From positions 1 to 20,732 of the forward strand of contig JAQZDD010000001.1 in the NCBI GenBank assembly GCA_028751055.1: 20,732 nucleotides of DNA, written 5' to 3'. Under the pieces are notes generated by a model. The model did no database searches. It had not been told where the DNA came from and worked only from the letters and a program-made list of their open reading frames with translations. Of the stretch, positions 7,337 to 14,677 are shown one piece after another. Every line of letters begins with the position of its first letter. Within the stretch, counting starts at the first letter, position 1. The position numbers and the translations under genes were made by a program. Origin of the DNA: Euryarchaeota archaeon Ods04 (GTDB lineage Archaea; Halobacteriota; Halobacteria; Halobacteriales; Halorutilaceae).

Positions 7337-7358
7337 CCGGGAGTGTGCCAGCCCGTAT

Positions 7359-8783
7359 ATGTCGAAAAAGAGGCTGTTTTTTGTAATCTTCCTTATGTTT
7401 CTTGTTCTGTTTAGCGGAGCTGCCGTCGCCGCCGAAGACGAAACGGCTGTCGAAACGACGGTATACGTCGGTGGCGAAAACGGTAGCGTGTACGCTGTCG
7501 ACGCTTCGGACGGAACCGAGGTCTGGAGCATGGAAATCGAGGGTGCTGCTAGGATACTGTCGTCTCCTACTGTTGTAAACGGCACCGTGTACTTCGGTTC
7601 TATCGAGGAATTCGACGAAGATAGCTCCGACGACACCCGAAGTGAGGGAGATCCAGCGTTATATGCTGTGGACGCGGAGACCGGGGACGAAGAATGGGTG
7701 TTTACGGACACCGAAGGACCGGTTTTCTCATCACCCACCGTCGTAGACGGCAGGGTTTACTTCGGAGAGGCGAAAGACGCGGGCGGATTCGGAGGAGGAG
7801 TCTACTCCATAGATGCCGAAACGGGCGAGGAGGAATGGTCTCTTTCGGAGCCTATCGGAGACGTTACTTCTCGGCTTACGGTAGTAGACGGAAAGGTATT
7901 TTTCAACGACGCGGATGTACACGCTCTGGAAACCGAAGGAGGTCGACAGGTTTGGTCAGCGGAAGAGCATAGTATGACACCGACCGTGTCGAACGGTACC
8001 GTCTACACAGGAGATACCTCCGAGTTCGGAATGGGGGAAGACGGGATTGAGGTGGCTGAGGAAGCCGCTACTGCGTCTCTTGACGCGACGACAGGTGACT
8101 TGGTATCGGAAAGTTCTGTTTCCGAGGGCGTTTTCATCATGGTTTCTCCACCCACGGTAGTAGACGGAACCGTTTACGTGGGATACGTTGACTCGTTTGA
8201 GGGAGAGTCCGGAGTATACGCGTTCGATGCCGAAACTATGGACAAAAAATGGTCTAAACTCTTGGATAGCGACGTTGGCGAACTTCCGACACTATCGACC
8301 GCCTCCGACGGGATTATCTACGTCGGGGTGGGTGAGAGCCAGACTCCTTACGCATCCGTTTACGCTGTTGACTCAGAGACAGGTGATATAGAGTGGGAGA
8401 AAGACGACTTTGGTAAGGAAGTAACTTCTCCGACGGTGGCTGGAGACGCCGTATACGTTACCGATAACGAGACTCTGTATTCCTTGAACAAAAAGAGTGG
8501 AGAGGTGCTATGGCATAAGGAGGGCGAGTTCACCTCCACGCCGACGATCGTTGACACCCCGACTGACGGAGACAGCATCGATTCGCAGGTGATTTTGGGC
8601 ACCCTCGGTCACCACGAAGAATGGGCTGAAAAGGCGAGTTCGGCTGGTACGGACGGAGAGTTCAGGAACCAGAGCTCGCCTGAGGAAGCTGGCGGGACTG
8701 AGGAGCTACCTGGCTTCGGGTTTGTTGCCACAGTACTGGCTCTTGTGACATCGGCGTTGTTCGCCCGACGAAGACCGGAATGA
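7359..8783 (+). CDS. Secreted PQQ-type beta-propeller protein with PGF-CTERM anchor
   Basis: A 474-residue surface protein. The N-terminal signal peptide is MSKKRLFFVIFLMFLVLFSG with an AVAA-type end. It is followed by about eight propeller blades of the PQQ/quinoprotein type, each with a strand like TVVDGTVYVG and a blade end like YAVDAETGDEEW. The blades look structural: I see no enzymatic quinone-binding set, and the closest relatives in form are BamB-like scaffold propellers. The C-terminus reads EELPGFGFVATVLALVTSAL then FARRRPE, a PGF-CTERM tripartite anchor (PGF motif, hydrophobic helix, basic tail) processed by archaeosortase A in haloarchaea. It is therefore expected to end up lipid-anchored on the outer face. 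It is the only plus-strand gene in the island and converges with the membrane-protein genes. Confidence 0.88.
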   Translation: MSKKRLFFVIFLMFLVLFSGAAVAAEDETAVETTVYVGGENGSVYAVDASDGTEVWSMEIEGAARILSSPTVVNGTVYFGSIEEFDEDSSDDTRSEGDPALYAVDAETGDEEWVFTDTEGPVFSSPTVVDGRVYFGEAKDAGGFGGGVYSIDAETGEEEWSLSEPIGDVTSRLTVVDGKVFFNDADVHALETEGGRQVWSAEEHSMTPTVSNGTVYTGDTSEFGMGEDGIEVAEEAATASLDATTGDLVSESSVSEGVFIMVSPPTVVDGTVYVGYVDSFEGESGVYAFDAETMDKKWSKLLDSDVGELPTLSTASDGIIYVGVGESQTPYASVYAVDSETGDIEWEKDDFGKEVTSPTVAGDAVYVTDNETLYSLNKKSGEVLWHKEGEFTSTPTIVDTPTDGDSIDSQVILGTLGHHEEWAEKASSAGTDGEFRNQSSPEEAGGTEELPGFGFVATVLALVTSALFARRRPE

Positions 8784-8848
8784 AAGAGAACTAAGCTTTG
8801 GGCAGGTTCACATCTCGGAACTCTACTGGAGCCGACTTGACACCAATT

Positions 8849-9133
8849 TCAGTCGAGAGGCGTAGAAATATATGGGGCAACGAAAAGTATCAGAACATAC
8901 ACAACAACGGCTTGCTTCCAGCTCACTTCGACGCCGATGTTACTGAGGAACTTTCTGCCGCGCGGTCTGGCTACGATACCGGTCACGAAAAAAAGAATTC
9001 CTGCCAGATAGTTACCTATGTACAGTTCTTCTGCGTCCATTATTTCAGTTAATATGACAGACGCCCCGATAGAGAAGTAGAACCAACCCAATGCCCACCA
9101 GACCGTGTTAGTCGTCGCTTGTCTTACTGTCAT
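8849..9133 (-). CDS. Small three-helix membrane protein, unknown function
   Basis: Ninety-four residues with three predicted membrane segments: about 10-32 (WWALGWFYFSIGASVILTEI), 40-57 (IGNYLAGILFFVTGIVA) and 73-90 (WKQAVVVYVLILFVAPYI). I do not recognise a family. It is last in a same-strand series after the GLUG gene and another membrane protein, 63 bp after the latter. A weak TCAATAGG about 23 nt before its ATG could be its own promoter. It converges with the beta-propeller gene across 65 bp that hold nothing else visible. Possible roles include partner or stabiliser of the surface proteins, but nothing in the sequence proves it. Confidence 0.6.
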   Translation of the reverse strand: MTVRQATTNTVWWALGWFYFSIGASVILTEIMDAEELYIGNYLAGILFFVTGIVARPRGRKFLSNIGVEVSWKQAVVVYVLILFVAPYISTPLD

Positions 9134-9196
9134 TCTGTTTTCGTCGAGTTTCAGACCTATTGAGTCCGATTTTTCCCTCTGAAGGAGTCCGTGGTT

Positions 9197-9616
9197 TTAC
9201 AGGAACTCTTCGACGCCGTTCATCCGGTCATCTCTTCCTTCGCAGCCCAGTAGTATCGACCTCCTTGTTACGATGTACACCACCATCACCGGTACGTTGA
9301 CTATCGGGACAGCACCCCACATGAAGATGGCACTCGGGAACCTCCCCACTTCTTCGCGCAGATAGATACGGTCTTCGGAGATCCAGTGCAGATATCTGAA
9401 GGGATTGTACCAAAATAATCCCAGTATGGGTATAAAAACTATAATAAAGAATATTATCAGGTCCAAATCTCGAAGAAGGGGATCATCCAGAGGATAGAAA
9501 AAGTAATCTACGAGCTCAGAATACATAATACCAATAGAAAATATTATGTTTATTATGAAAGTACGCCGAAGGATGACGTACCCTTTCGATCCATCCTGAT
9601 CTTCGTCTGAGGTCAT
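9197..9616 (-). CDS. Multi-pass membrane protein coupled to the GLUG gene
   Basis: A protein of 139 residues starting MTSDEDQDGSKGYVIL. A longer frame exists upstream but runs antiparallel through the GLUG coding region as an Arg-rich shadow, so the start at 9616 is chosen. Its ATG overlaps the GLUG stop codon (TCAT on the plus strand, 9613-9616), a 4-bp overlap typical of translational coupling. Three hydrophobic segments lie at about 15-35, 52-70 and 93-113, with charged loops between them. No family recognised. Much of the gene is AT-rich (about 33% GC in the line at 9421), unlike the GLUG gene it is coupled to. Coupling suggests a stoichiometric partner of the surface adhesin-like protein. 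Confidence 0.65.
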   Translation of the reverse strand: MTSDEDQDGSKGYVILRRTFIINIIFSIGIMYSELVDYFFYPLDDPLLRDLDLIIFFIIVFIPILGLFWYNPFRYLHWISEDRIYLREEVGRFPSAIFMWGAVPIVNVPVMVVYIVTRRSILLGCEGRDDRMNGVEEFL

Positions 9617-11202
9617 ATGCGTAGATACCTCCGATACGTGACGGAAAAGACGGCTACCGCCACCAACGCCGCTACGACACCGAAGCCGGGGAGTCTCTCC
9701 TCGTCCGCTGGCGCGTCGTCTACCTGCCAAGCGAGACTTGGGTAGTCGTCCTCCGTGGTTCGCCACGTCTCCTCGAAGTCGAAGCCGTCCATGTTGTCGC
9801 GCGCCGCGGAGCCGGTCATTTCGTCCGTCGCCAGTCCCGTGCCTCCAGCTGACTCGTCCTGTCCCGTCGCTTCGATGTCCCAGTAAGAGGATTCGACTTC
9901 GCCGTCGGCGACTTCCTCATCTCTGTCCGGCAGTTCCTGTACATCCTCTCCGACCAGACCGCCGACGTTCTCGCCGCCCGTTACGGCTCCTGCTGCGTAC
10001 GTCTCCTCAATAAGGAAGCCCGCGTTCGCCCCAAGCAGCCCACCGACACTCCGCTCGCCAGTGACGTCGCCCGTAGCGTATGACGCGTTCAATATACTGT
10101 TCGCCACGGGGGTATCCTCCTCAGCGAGGGCGATACCTGCGAGTCCGCCGACGTTCTCTTCACCCCTTACGTCGCCCGTCGCGTATGATTCGGTGACTCG
10201 CCACACAGTACCACCGGCGAGTCCGCCGACTCTAGTTTCGCCGGAGACATCACCCGTAGCGTAGGACTCGTTGATATAACCGAGGTTGAATCCAACGAGA
10301 CCACCGACCGCACCTTCTCCGGAGACATCGCCTGTAGCGTAAGACCCGTTGACTCTGCTTCCAATCGCTGCGAGTCCGCCGACTGCACTTTCGCCGGAGA
10401 CGTCACCTGTAGCATAGGATTCAGAAATTAATGGTATCTCAAAATCCACCGCGCTAAATAGAATGAGATCCATAGACCTCGTCCCAATCAGTCCGCCGAC
10501 ACCCTCTTTGCCCGTCACGTCGCCTGTGGCGTAGGACTTGCGTACCTCAAGGCTAGAACCGGCGAGTCCGCCGACACCCTCTTCGCCTGTCACGTCGCCG
10601 ATGGCGTTGGAACCCACGACTGCGTTTCCGTGTCCTACAACTCCACCAACTCTTTCGACGCCCGTAACGTCCGCCGCCGATTCCGAAGCGTTTACCAAGG
10701 TGAGACTGTTTCCGACGACACCGCCGATTGTTTTGTTTCCGGATATCTCTCCGGATACGTATACGTCGGATATCCGTGTATCGGCTCCGAACGCCGTCCC
10801 CGCGAGACCGCCGACGTTTTCGTCGCCCACGACGTTGACGTTTTTGAGCCTGACGTCCTCGACCGAGCCGTTGACTACGGCTCCGAACACACCGACATCG
10901 CTCTCGTTCGGACGGTCTATACGCAGGTTCGAGATACTGTGTCCGTTGCCGTTGAGGCTCCCGCTGAACCCATCGATAGGACCCCCCGTAAACACACCCA
11001 TCGGCTCGAAGTCGTAGCCAGAAGCGTTGATGTCGTCGACGAGGACGTAGTCGCCGTCAAGGTCTTCTCGGATGTCCTGTAGCTCCTGCGCGTTCGATAT
11101 CTCTGTCGCGTCTTGCGCGGCGACGCCGCACGTGGAGAAGACTAAGAATACGAAAACCAGCAGCAGCCAAGTGACTAAAGTCGCCGACATGCGGTTTCCC
11201 AT
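9613..11202 (-). CDS. GLUG-repeat adhesin-like surface protein with PGF-CTERM anchor
   Basis: A 529-residue exported protein. Residues 1-30 are a signal peptide (MSATLVTWLLLVFVFLVFST, ending GVAAQ). Residues 35-125 hold a start module (ISNAQELQDIREDLDGDYVL, then GFSGSLNGNGHSISNL) common to GLUG proteins. From about 126 to 420 there are roughly ten repeats of the type SYATGDVSGEGAVGGLVG, the GLUG motif found in adhesin-like proteins and forming a beta-solenoid. The C-terminus LPGFGVVAALVAVAVFSV plus TYRRYLRI is a PGF-CTERM anchor, so archaeosortase A should attach it to the cell surface. The start at 11202 is preceded by a TATA-like box at about 30 nt; an ATG four codons later is also possible. 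The small membrane protein downstream overlaps its stop. Confidence 0.88.
   Translation of the reverse strand: MGNRMSATLVTWLLLVFVFLVFSTCGVAAQDATEISNAQELQDIREDLDGDYVLVDDINASGYDFEPMGVFTGGPIDGFSGSLNGNGHSISNLRIDRPNESDVGVFGAVVNGSVEDVRLKNVNVVGDENVGGLAGTAFGADTRISDVYVSGEISGNKTIGGVVGNSLTLVNASESAADVTGVERVGGVVGHGNAVVGSNAIGDVTGEEGVGGLAGSSLEVRKSYATGDVTGKEGVGGLIGTRSMDLILFSAVDFEIPLISESYATGDVSGESAVGGLAAIGSRVNGSYATGDVSGEGAVGGLVGFNLGYINESYATGDVSGETRVGGLAGGTVWRVTESYATGDVRGEENVGGLAGIALAEEDTPVANSILNASYATGDVTGERSVGGLLGANAGFLIEETYAAGAVTGGENVGGLVGEDVQELPDRDEEVADGEVESSYWDIEATGQDESAGGTGLATDEMTGSAARDNMDGFDFEETWRTTEDDYPSLAWQVDDAPADEERLPGFGVVAALVAVAVFSVTYRRYLRI
9943..10827 (-). repeat. GLUG tandem repeat region
   Basis: The region encodes residues about 126-420 of the GLUG protein. 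About ten imperfect units share SYATGDV-x-G-x-x-x-VGGLAG with variable spacers. At DNA level the repeats are visible as recurring variants of CCGGAGACGTCACCTGTAGC followed by a YATG-coding part. One unit carries a longer spacer near 10430-10480 (residues 241-260, with LILFSAVDFEIPL). Such arrays can gain or lose units by recombination. Confidence 0.85.
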
Positions 11203-11231
11203 CGGGTTATCTATGCTTATTGAGCAAGGAA

Positions 11232-11238
11232 CTTATAT
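11232..11238 (-). promoter_or_regulatory. TATA-like box for the GLUG gene
   Basis: On the minus strand ATATAAG is placed 29 nt before the ATG at 11202 and overlaps the last codon of the upstream coiled-coil gene. It suggests the GLUG gene can be transcribed separately from the two-gene unit before it, giving a leader of a few nucleotides. Confidence 0.45.
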
Positions 11239-12285
11239 CTCCGCGTCTCTTGCTTTCCGGAGTGTTTCGATCAGCTTCTCGGATCTGAGTAATACTCGTG
11301 TAGCAACTACCTCATCTAATTTCTTTTCTCTTTGTGAAGTGACTTGATTCTTGAATGCCTCAACCGAGTTTATAATAGAATCTATCCTGTTATTCAAGCT
11401 CCTTTCATTCCGCCCCTCTTTTGCGTCGTCCCTTATTTCCTCTATCCTATCCAGTATATTATCGATTTTATTCCGTATTCCCTCCGATCTCCTACCGCCC
11501 CTGCCGTTTCCGCTACTTCCGCGTCCTCTGGAGGAATCGTCTACGTTCCTCTGTGTAAGTCTCCTAATTGTCTCAGCTTGCTGAGTAGCTCTTTCAAGCA
11601 GATCTATTTTGTTCTTCACTTGGATTCTGATTCTAATCCTGTCAAATCCTTCTTGCGAGAGGGCGGACAAAGTGACCTCTGACTCGGTAGATTCGTTTCC
11701 CCCTACTCCTATTTCAACATCAGCTGAACTCATTCTTTCCAACTCACCTATACCAGCCGATAGAGATATGTCAATGTCGGAGTCTATTTCGATTTTGAGA
11801 TTTTCCGTTTTCCTTCGTCCTACATTCTCTATCGTGTACACAGCAGTCTTCTTTGTTCCTTTTATTACTTCCACGGTCTCAGGCCCGGATATAGAGAGTA
11901 TGGCTGGGAAGTCCGCGTTTTCTATATCCGACAATACGTCTTCGGAAGCATCTAAGAACCTCTCCTCGGCGTCTATAGCTGATTTCACTACTGATAGGGC
12001 ATCATCCATATCTATCCCTCCACCGACGAACAGAGAAACAGACAGACGCAGTCTCGTTCTCACACTTCTCACTTCGGATACGGCTGACCTAAAATTCCTG
12101 ACGGAGACGGGGACTTCTTCGTCCAACTTCACGTCGGATTTGATCCCGTTTGTCGCCTTCATTAGGACACCTTCTCTTCTTCTCCTCTGTGAGAATTCCT
12201 CCGATAATTCCGGGAATCTCCTGAGTATCTCTGACCTATCTTCCTTTTCAATAAGCCTTTTCAGTTTTTCTAAGTCTTTTGTCAT
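11233..12285 (-). CDS. Coiled-coil protein with Ig-like middle domain, unknown function
   Basis: A 350-residue protein with no signal peptide. Residues 1-125 are helical and charged. About 128-225 look like an Ig-like or CARDB-like beta domain ([20 protein letters not shown], then TIENVGRRKTENLKIEID). This is followed by a helix, a Gly/Arg/Ser linker (SSRGRGSSGNGRGGRRSEG) and a C-terminal helical region likely to form a coiled coil (IDNILDRIEEIRDDAKEG). I do not recognise a named family. It starts 6 bp after the Tat-exported protein gene, with a strong Shine-Dalgarno sequence lying over that gene's last codons, so the two are almost certainly co-expressed. It is AT-rich relative to the flanks. 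Being cytoplasmic by sequence, it may handle or regulate its exported partner. Confidence 0.65.
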   Translation of the reverse strand: MTKDLEKLKRLIEKEDRSEILRRFPELSEEFSQRRRREGVLMKATNGIKSDVKLDEEVPVSVRNFRSAVSEVRSVRTRLRLSVSLFVGGGIDMDDALSVVKSAIDAEERFLDASEDVLSDIENADFPAILSISGPETVEVIKGTKKTAVYTIENVGRRKTENLKIEIDSDIDISLSAGIGELERMSSADVEIGVGGNESTESEVTLSALSQEGFDRIRIRIQVKNKIDLLERATQQAETIRRLTQRNVDDSSRGRGSSGNGRGGRRSEGIRNKIDNILDRIEEIRDDAKEGRNERSLNNRIDSIINSVEAFKNQVTSQREKKLDEVVATRVLLRSEKLIETLRKARDAEI

Positions 12286-12291
12286 CTATTG

Positions 12292-14562
12292 TTACCTCCT
12301 CTGGGTTATGGATTGGAGTATTGGATTTATTTCACCAATATCATTTTTTATGTCTTCAACAGCATTCTCGCTTACTGCTTGTGCTATTCTATCTATGGCT
12401 ATCTCAATCCTCTCAAAATTAATTATGCCGTTCACTCCTAATACATGAACAAGCTGTATATCATTCAATCCTTTAGCTCCTATTATGGAACCAGATAAAT
12501 CAGCCAGAGAATCCGCGCTACTCAGTAGCGCGGCATATGCCAGTATCACTGTGGCGGCAACGGCAGCCTTTTCAAAGCTAGGTCCGTCAACAATTAGAAG
12601 TGCTAATACTGTCAGTGTTATGCCCACAAAGACCCCTCCTACTACTGTCTGTCCGAAGTTAAGTAGGTTCAATTTCTCCAGAGTATCCTCGGCTTTAGTT
12701 TCTACTGCTCGTTGACCATTTTCTGAGAAGGATTCTCTTAGTTCAGATCCAGATGACGATAGTATAGATTCGTTTATATTATCATCCAGATCCTCCATTG
12801 AGGAGTTTATAACATTATCCACCCCGAATACCGGTAAGAATAAAAATACGTTATAATATGTTTTCGAGAGACTGAAGTTATTTCGCGTAGATTTGAAGCC
12901 TTCTCTGACAGTATTTATTTGCTCTTCTATCCGGTTAGCAGTTTCCCCAACAAAAGTCTCCGCCACGTCTTCGTTAATATCCTCGTCCAAATTTCTGAGG
13001 GAGCTTAAATCACCGAAGCTATCGGGGTTAGCTAGACTGCTAAGATTAATCGATGTGGTAGATTCAATTTCTTCAGTAACTACGTCGGCAATATCTTCAA
13101 GTTCCTCCGAGAAGGGGCCATAAAATCCATCTCTGTCTGCGTCAAAGGAACCACCCAGAATATCTTCCTCTATATCCTCTTCCAAGCTTATCAATTCATC
13201 TCTTATTCTTTCTTGTCGGGCTCCTGGGAGTGTATCTATACCCAGTATATCATCTCTGGCATCTTCAGCATCGTCAATAAAATCATCAATATACGGGATA
13301 AGATCATCTTTTATGAGGTCTTCTACGACACCTTTTGCCAAATCTATTCCTCCGGCAATATCAGCAGCACTCTCATTAATAGCCTTTCTAAGTATCTTAG
13401 CTCCGACTATCTGGACAGTAAAACTGAACGAAAATTCGGCTATTTCCTCGGCTATGTCTGGGCCCTGACCCACCGATTCTTTTGTTATTCCTTCGCTAAG
13501 TATCTGCCTTTGTACTCCCTCGTTGAATTGATTCTGTTTCTCTGGAGTTGCTTCGGGAAACTCTTCCTCTATCTCTTCAAGGAGAATTTCGGCTTCCTCA
13601 TCAAGATTGTCAGCGTCGTCTCCAATAATATCACGAGCCTCGTCTCTGATGTCGGCTATCAGATCATTTTTGTCATCAACAAGATCCTCTATATCATCAA
13701 GCTGTGGCTCATTACCGATCTCCTCGCCCTCGCAGTCGTTGAGAGGATACTCCAGAAGCTCGGAATTCACGGTTTCGGGTGGATGTATCGCGCGGTTCAC
13801 CCACACGTATCTGTCGTAGTTCACTCTGGTTGAACTCCCGCTCTCACGCCCCATGGCTCGGAACCGAGGTCCGACTTCGAATCCGCTTCCGTCATAGAAT
13901 GAACTGCCCTCCTGCACGAAGCCCGTACCGTCATTGACATAGACGGTATATGTGTTAGCGTCCGCGTCAAGGACGATGCGTATCTGGTACCACTGCCCGT
14001 CTTGGAAGTTCCTCCCGTCTCCGAAGGTTCCTCCGACGGGAATGTCTGCTCCCCCGAACACGTTCCGGAAGAAGAGACCGTTACCGGCTATTCCGTTCGT
14101 GAAGGCACGGAAACCTGTTCTTATGCTGTCGGCGTCGTTGAAGAGGTAGGCTAAATTCCCTCCGGACTCATGTTTCCAGTGACAGTCTATCGTGACGCTA
14201 TCCTCTGCTCTGAAATTGAAGTTTATGTCAATGCCACCATCGTCTTCTATTTCTAGCGAACACTCGGACTCCTGTGTGTTCGTGGATGCGCCTTCTTCAT
14301 TCCAGCTGAAGTCACCGACGATCGTCCCGTCGGGCGGATCCGCTGGATTCGTAACGCGGTCGTCTTCTCCTAAGATACCTACAGATGGATTGTAATCTCC
14401 CTCGTACTTTTCTCCTCTGTCGTCAACAGGATACTCTTTTTCTTCTTTCTCCGCGATCACGGTAGGGGTGGCACCAAGTCCCGCAAAGCCGACCGTACCG
14501 GTGTAACGCAGGATATCTCTGCGATTGTACTGACAATCTTCTTCGTCATATTTCCTTGGCAT
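12292..14562 (-). CDS. Tat-exported lectin-like / long helical / membrane-hairpin protein
   Basis: A protein of 756 residues in three parts. A Tat signal at residues 13-37 (NRRDILRYTGTVGFAGLG) directs export of a folded protein. Residues about 78-270 look like a concanavalin/LamG-type beta domain (QWYQIRIVLDADANTYTVYV is typical). After about 275 the protein is long, acidic and helical, with coiled-coil character. It ends with two close hydrophobic segments at about 639-658 and 666-681 (VVGGVFVGITLTVLALLI and AAVAATVILAYAALL) and a short tail. GC content drops from 60% in a lectin-part line (13981) to 42% (13321) and 32% (12301) in the helical part, changing near 13690-13740 at the domain boundary, so the gene looks like a fusion. 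A strong TATA box lies upstream. Function unknown; domain boundaries are approximate. Confidence 0.7.
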   Translation of the reverse strand: MPRKYDEEDCQYNRRDILRYTGTVGFAGLGATPTVIAEKEEKEYPVDDRGEKYEGDYNPSVGILGEDDRVTNPADPPDGTIVGDFSWNEEGASTNTQESECSLEIEDDGGIDINFNFRAEDSVTIDCHWKHESGGNLAYLFNDADSIRTGFRAFTNGIAGNGLFFRNVFGGADIPVGGTFGDGRNFQDGQWYQIRIVLDADANTYTVYVNDGTGFVQEGSSFYDGSGFEVGPRFRAMGRESGSSTRVNYDRYVWVNRAIHPPETVNSELLEYPLNDCEGEEIGNEPQLDDIEDLVDDKNDLIADIRDEARDIIGDDADNLDEEAEILLEEIEEEFPEATPEKQNQFNEGVQRQILSEGITKESVGQGPDIAEEIAEFSFSFTVQIVGAKILRKAINESAADIAGGIDLAKGVVEDLIKDDLIPYIDDFIDDAEDARDDILGIDTLPGARQERIRDELISLEEDIEEDILGGSFDADRDGFYGPFSEELEDIADVVTEEIESTTSINLSSLANPDSFGDLSSLRNLDEDINEDVAETFVGETANRIEEQINTVREGFKSTRNNFSLSKTYYNVFLFLPVFGVDNVINSSMEDLDDNINESILSSSGSELRESFSENGQRAVETKAEDTLEKLNLLNFGQTVVGGVFVGITLTVLALLIVDGPSFEKAAVAATVILAYAALLSSADSLADLSGSIIGAKGLNDIQLVHVLGVNGIINFERIEIAIDRIAQAVSENAVEDIKNDIGEINPILQSITQRR
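12294..12300 (-). promoter_or_regulatory. Shine-Dalgarno AGGAGGT for the coiled-coil gene
   Basis: On the minus strand AGGAGGT lies 8 nt before the ATG at 12285 and overlaps the last Arg codons and stop of the upstream gene. It is the strongest ribosome binding site I see in the window, where first genes mostly look leaderless. It decides this start and indicates co-translation from a two-gene mRNA. Confidence 0.85.
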
Positions 14563-14584
14563 GTGGTCAGAACTAGTGCCACGG

Positions 14585-14594
14585 GTATAAAAAT
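14585..14594 (-). promoter_or_regulatory. TATA box driving the island's two-gene unit
   Basis: The minus strand reads ATTTTTATAC, 22 nt before the ATG at 14562, a good archaeal TATA element with leaderless spacing. The surrounding 14563-14670 is very AT-rich. It would drive the Tat-exported protein and its downstream partner, perhaps reading on into the GLUG genes. Confidence 0.65.
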
Positions 14595-14615
14595 TTCATT
14601 TCAAAAATGTCTACA

Positions 14616-14634
14616 TGTTTAATGTAAGTAAACA
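14616..14634. repeat. Short inverted repeat near right island edge
   Basis: TGTTTA and TAAACA are perfect 6-bp arms around a 7-base spacer, about 44 bp inside the right-hand direct repeat and about 22 bp upstream of the TATA box of the minus-strand unit. It could be an operator or part of an attachment site. In such AT-rich DNA it could also be chance. Confidence 0.3.
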
Positions 14635-14677
14635 AGAATTATTGGATCACTGATATTTCTCGGGTGAGCAGAGCGCG

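Larger units (their letters stand above)
7246..14677. mobile_element. Accessory island bounded by a 95-bp gene-end duplication
   Basis: About 7.4 kb lie between two direct copies of the 3' end of the epimerase-family gene. The cargo is six genes, all surface or membrane related except the coiled-coil/Ig-like partner. Composition differs from the flanks: hand-counted 60-base lines give 32% GC at 12301, 33% at 9421 and 42% at 13321, against 63% at 15001 in the flanking dehydrogenase gene. No integrase, transposase, replication gene or tRNA is visible, so the element may have lost its mobility gene, may have been mobilised in trans, or may have entered by recombination. Limits are inferred from the repeat only. 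Confidence 0.7.

Noticed and set aside
9617..9766. N-terminal extension of the membrane protein to 9766
   Set aside because: The extra 50 residues are Arg/Gly-rich shadow sequence within the GLUG coding region; the ATG at 9616 overlapping the GLUG stop is the better start.
11344..12448. Ser/Ile/Leu-rich plus-strand frames opposite the coiled-coil gene
   Set aside because: They are antisense shadows of a charged helical protein; the minus-strand gene has a strong ribosome binding site and coherent domains.
13213..13833. A 206-codon hydrophobic open frame on the plus strand opposite the Tat-exported protein gene
   Set aside because: It is the mirror of the acidic helical coding region (Asp/Glu codons read as hydrophobic residues in antisense) and has no promoter or ribosome site.
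7246..14677. Integrase, transposase, CRISPR array, tRNA or toxin-antitoxin pair in the island
   Set aside because: I looked for tyrosine/serine recombinase motifs, DDE-type proteins, regularly spaced repeats and tRNA-like sequence and saw none. The GLUG DNA repeats are coding, not CRISPR.
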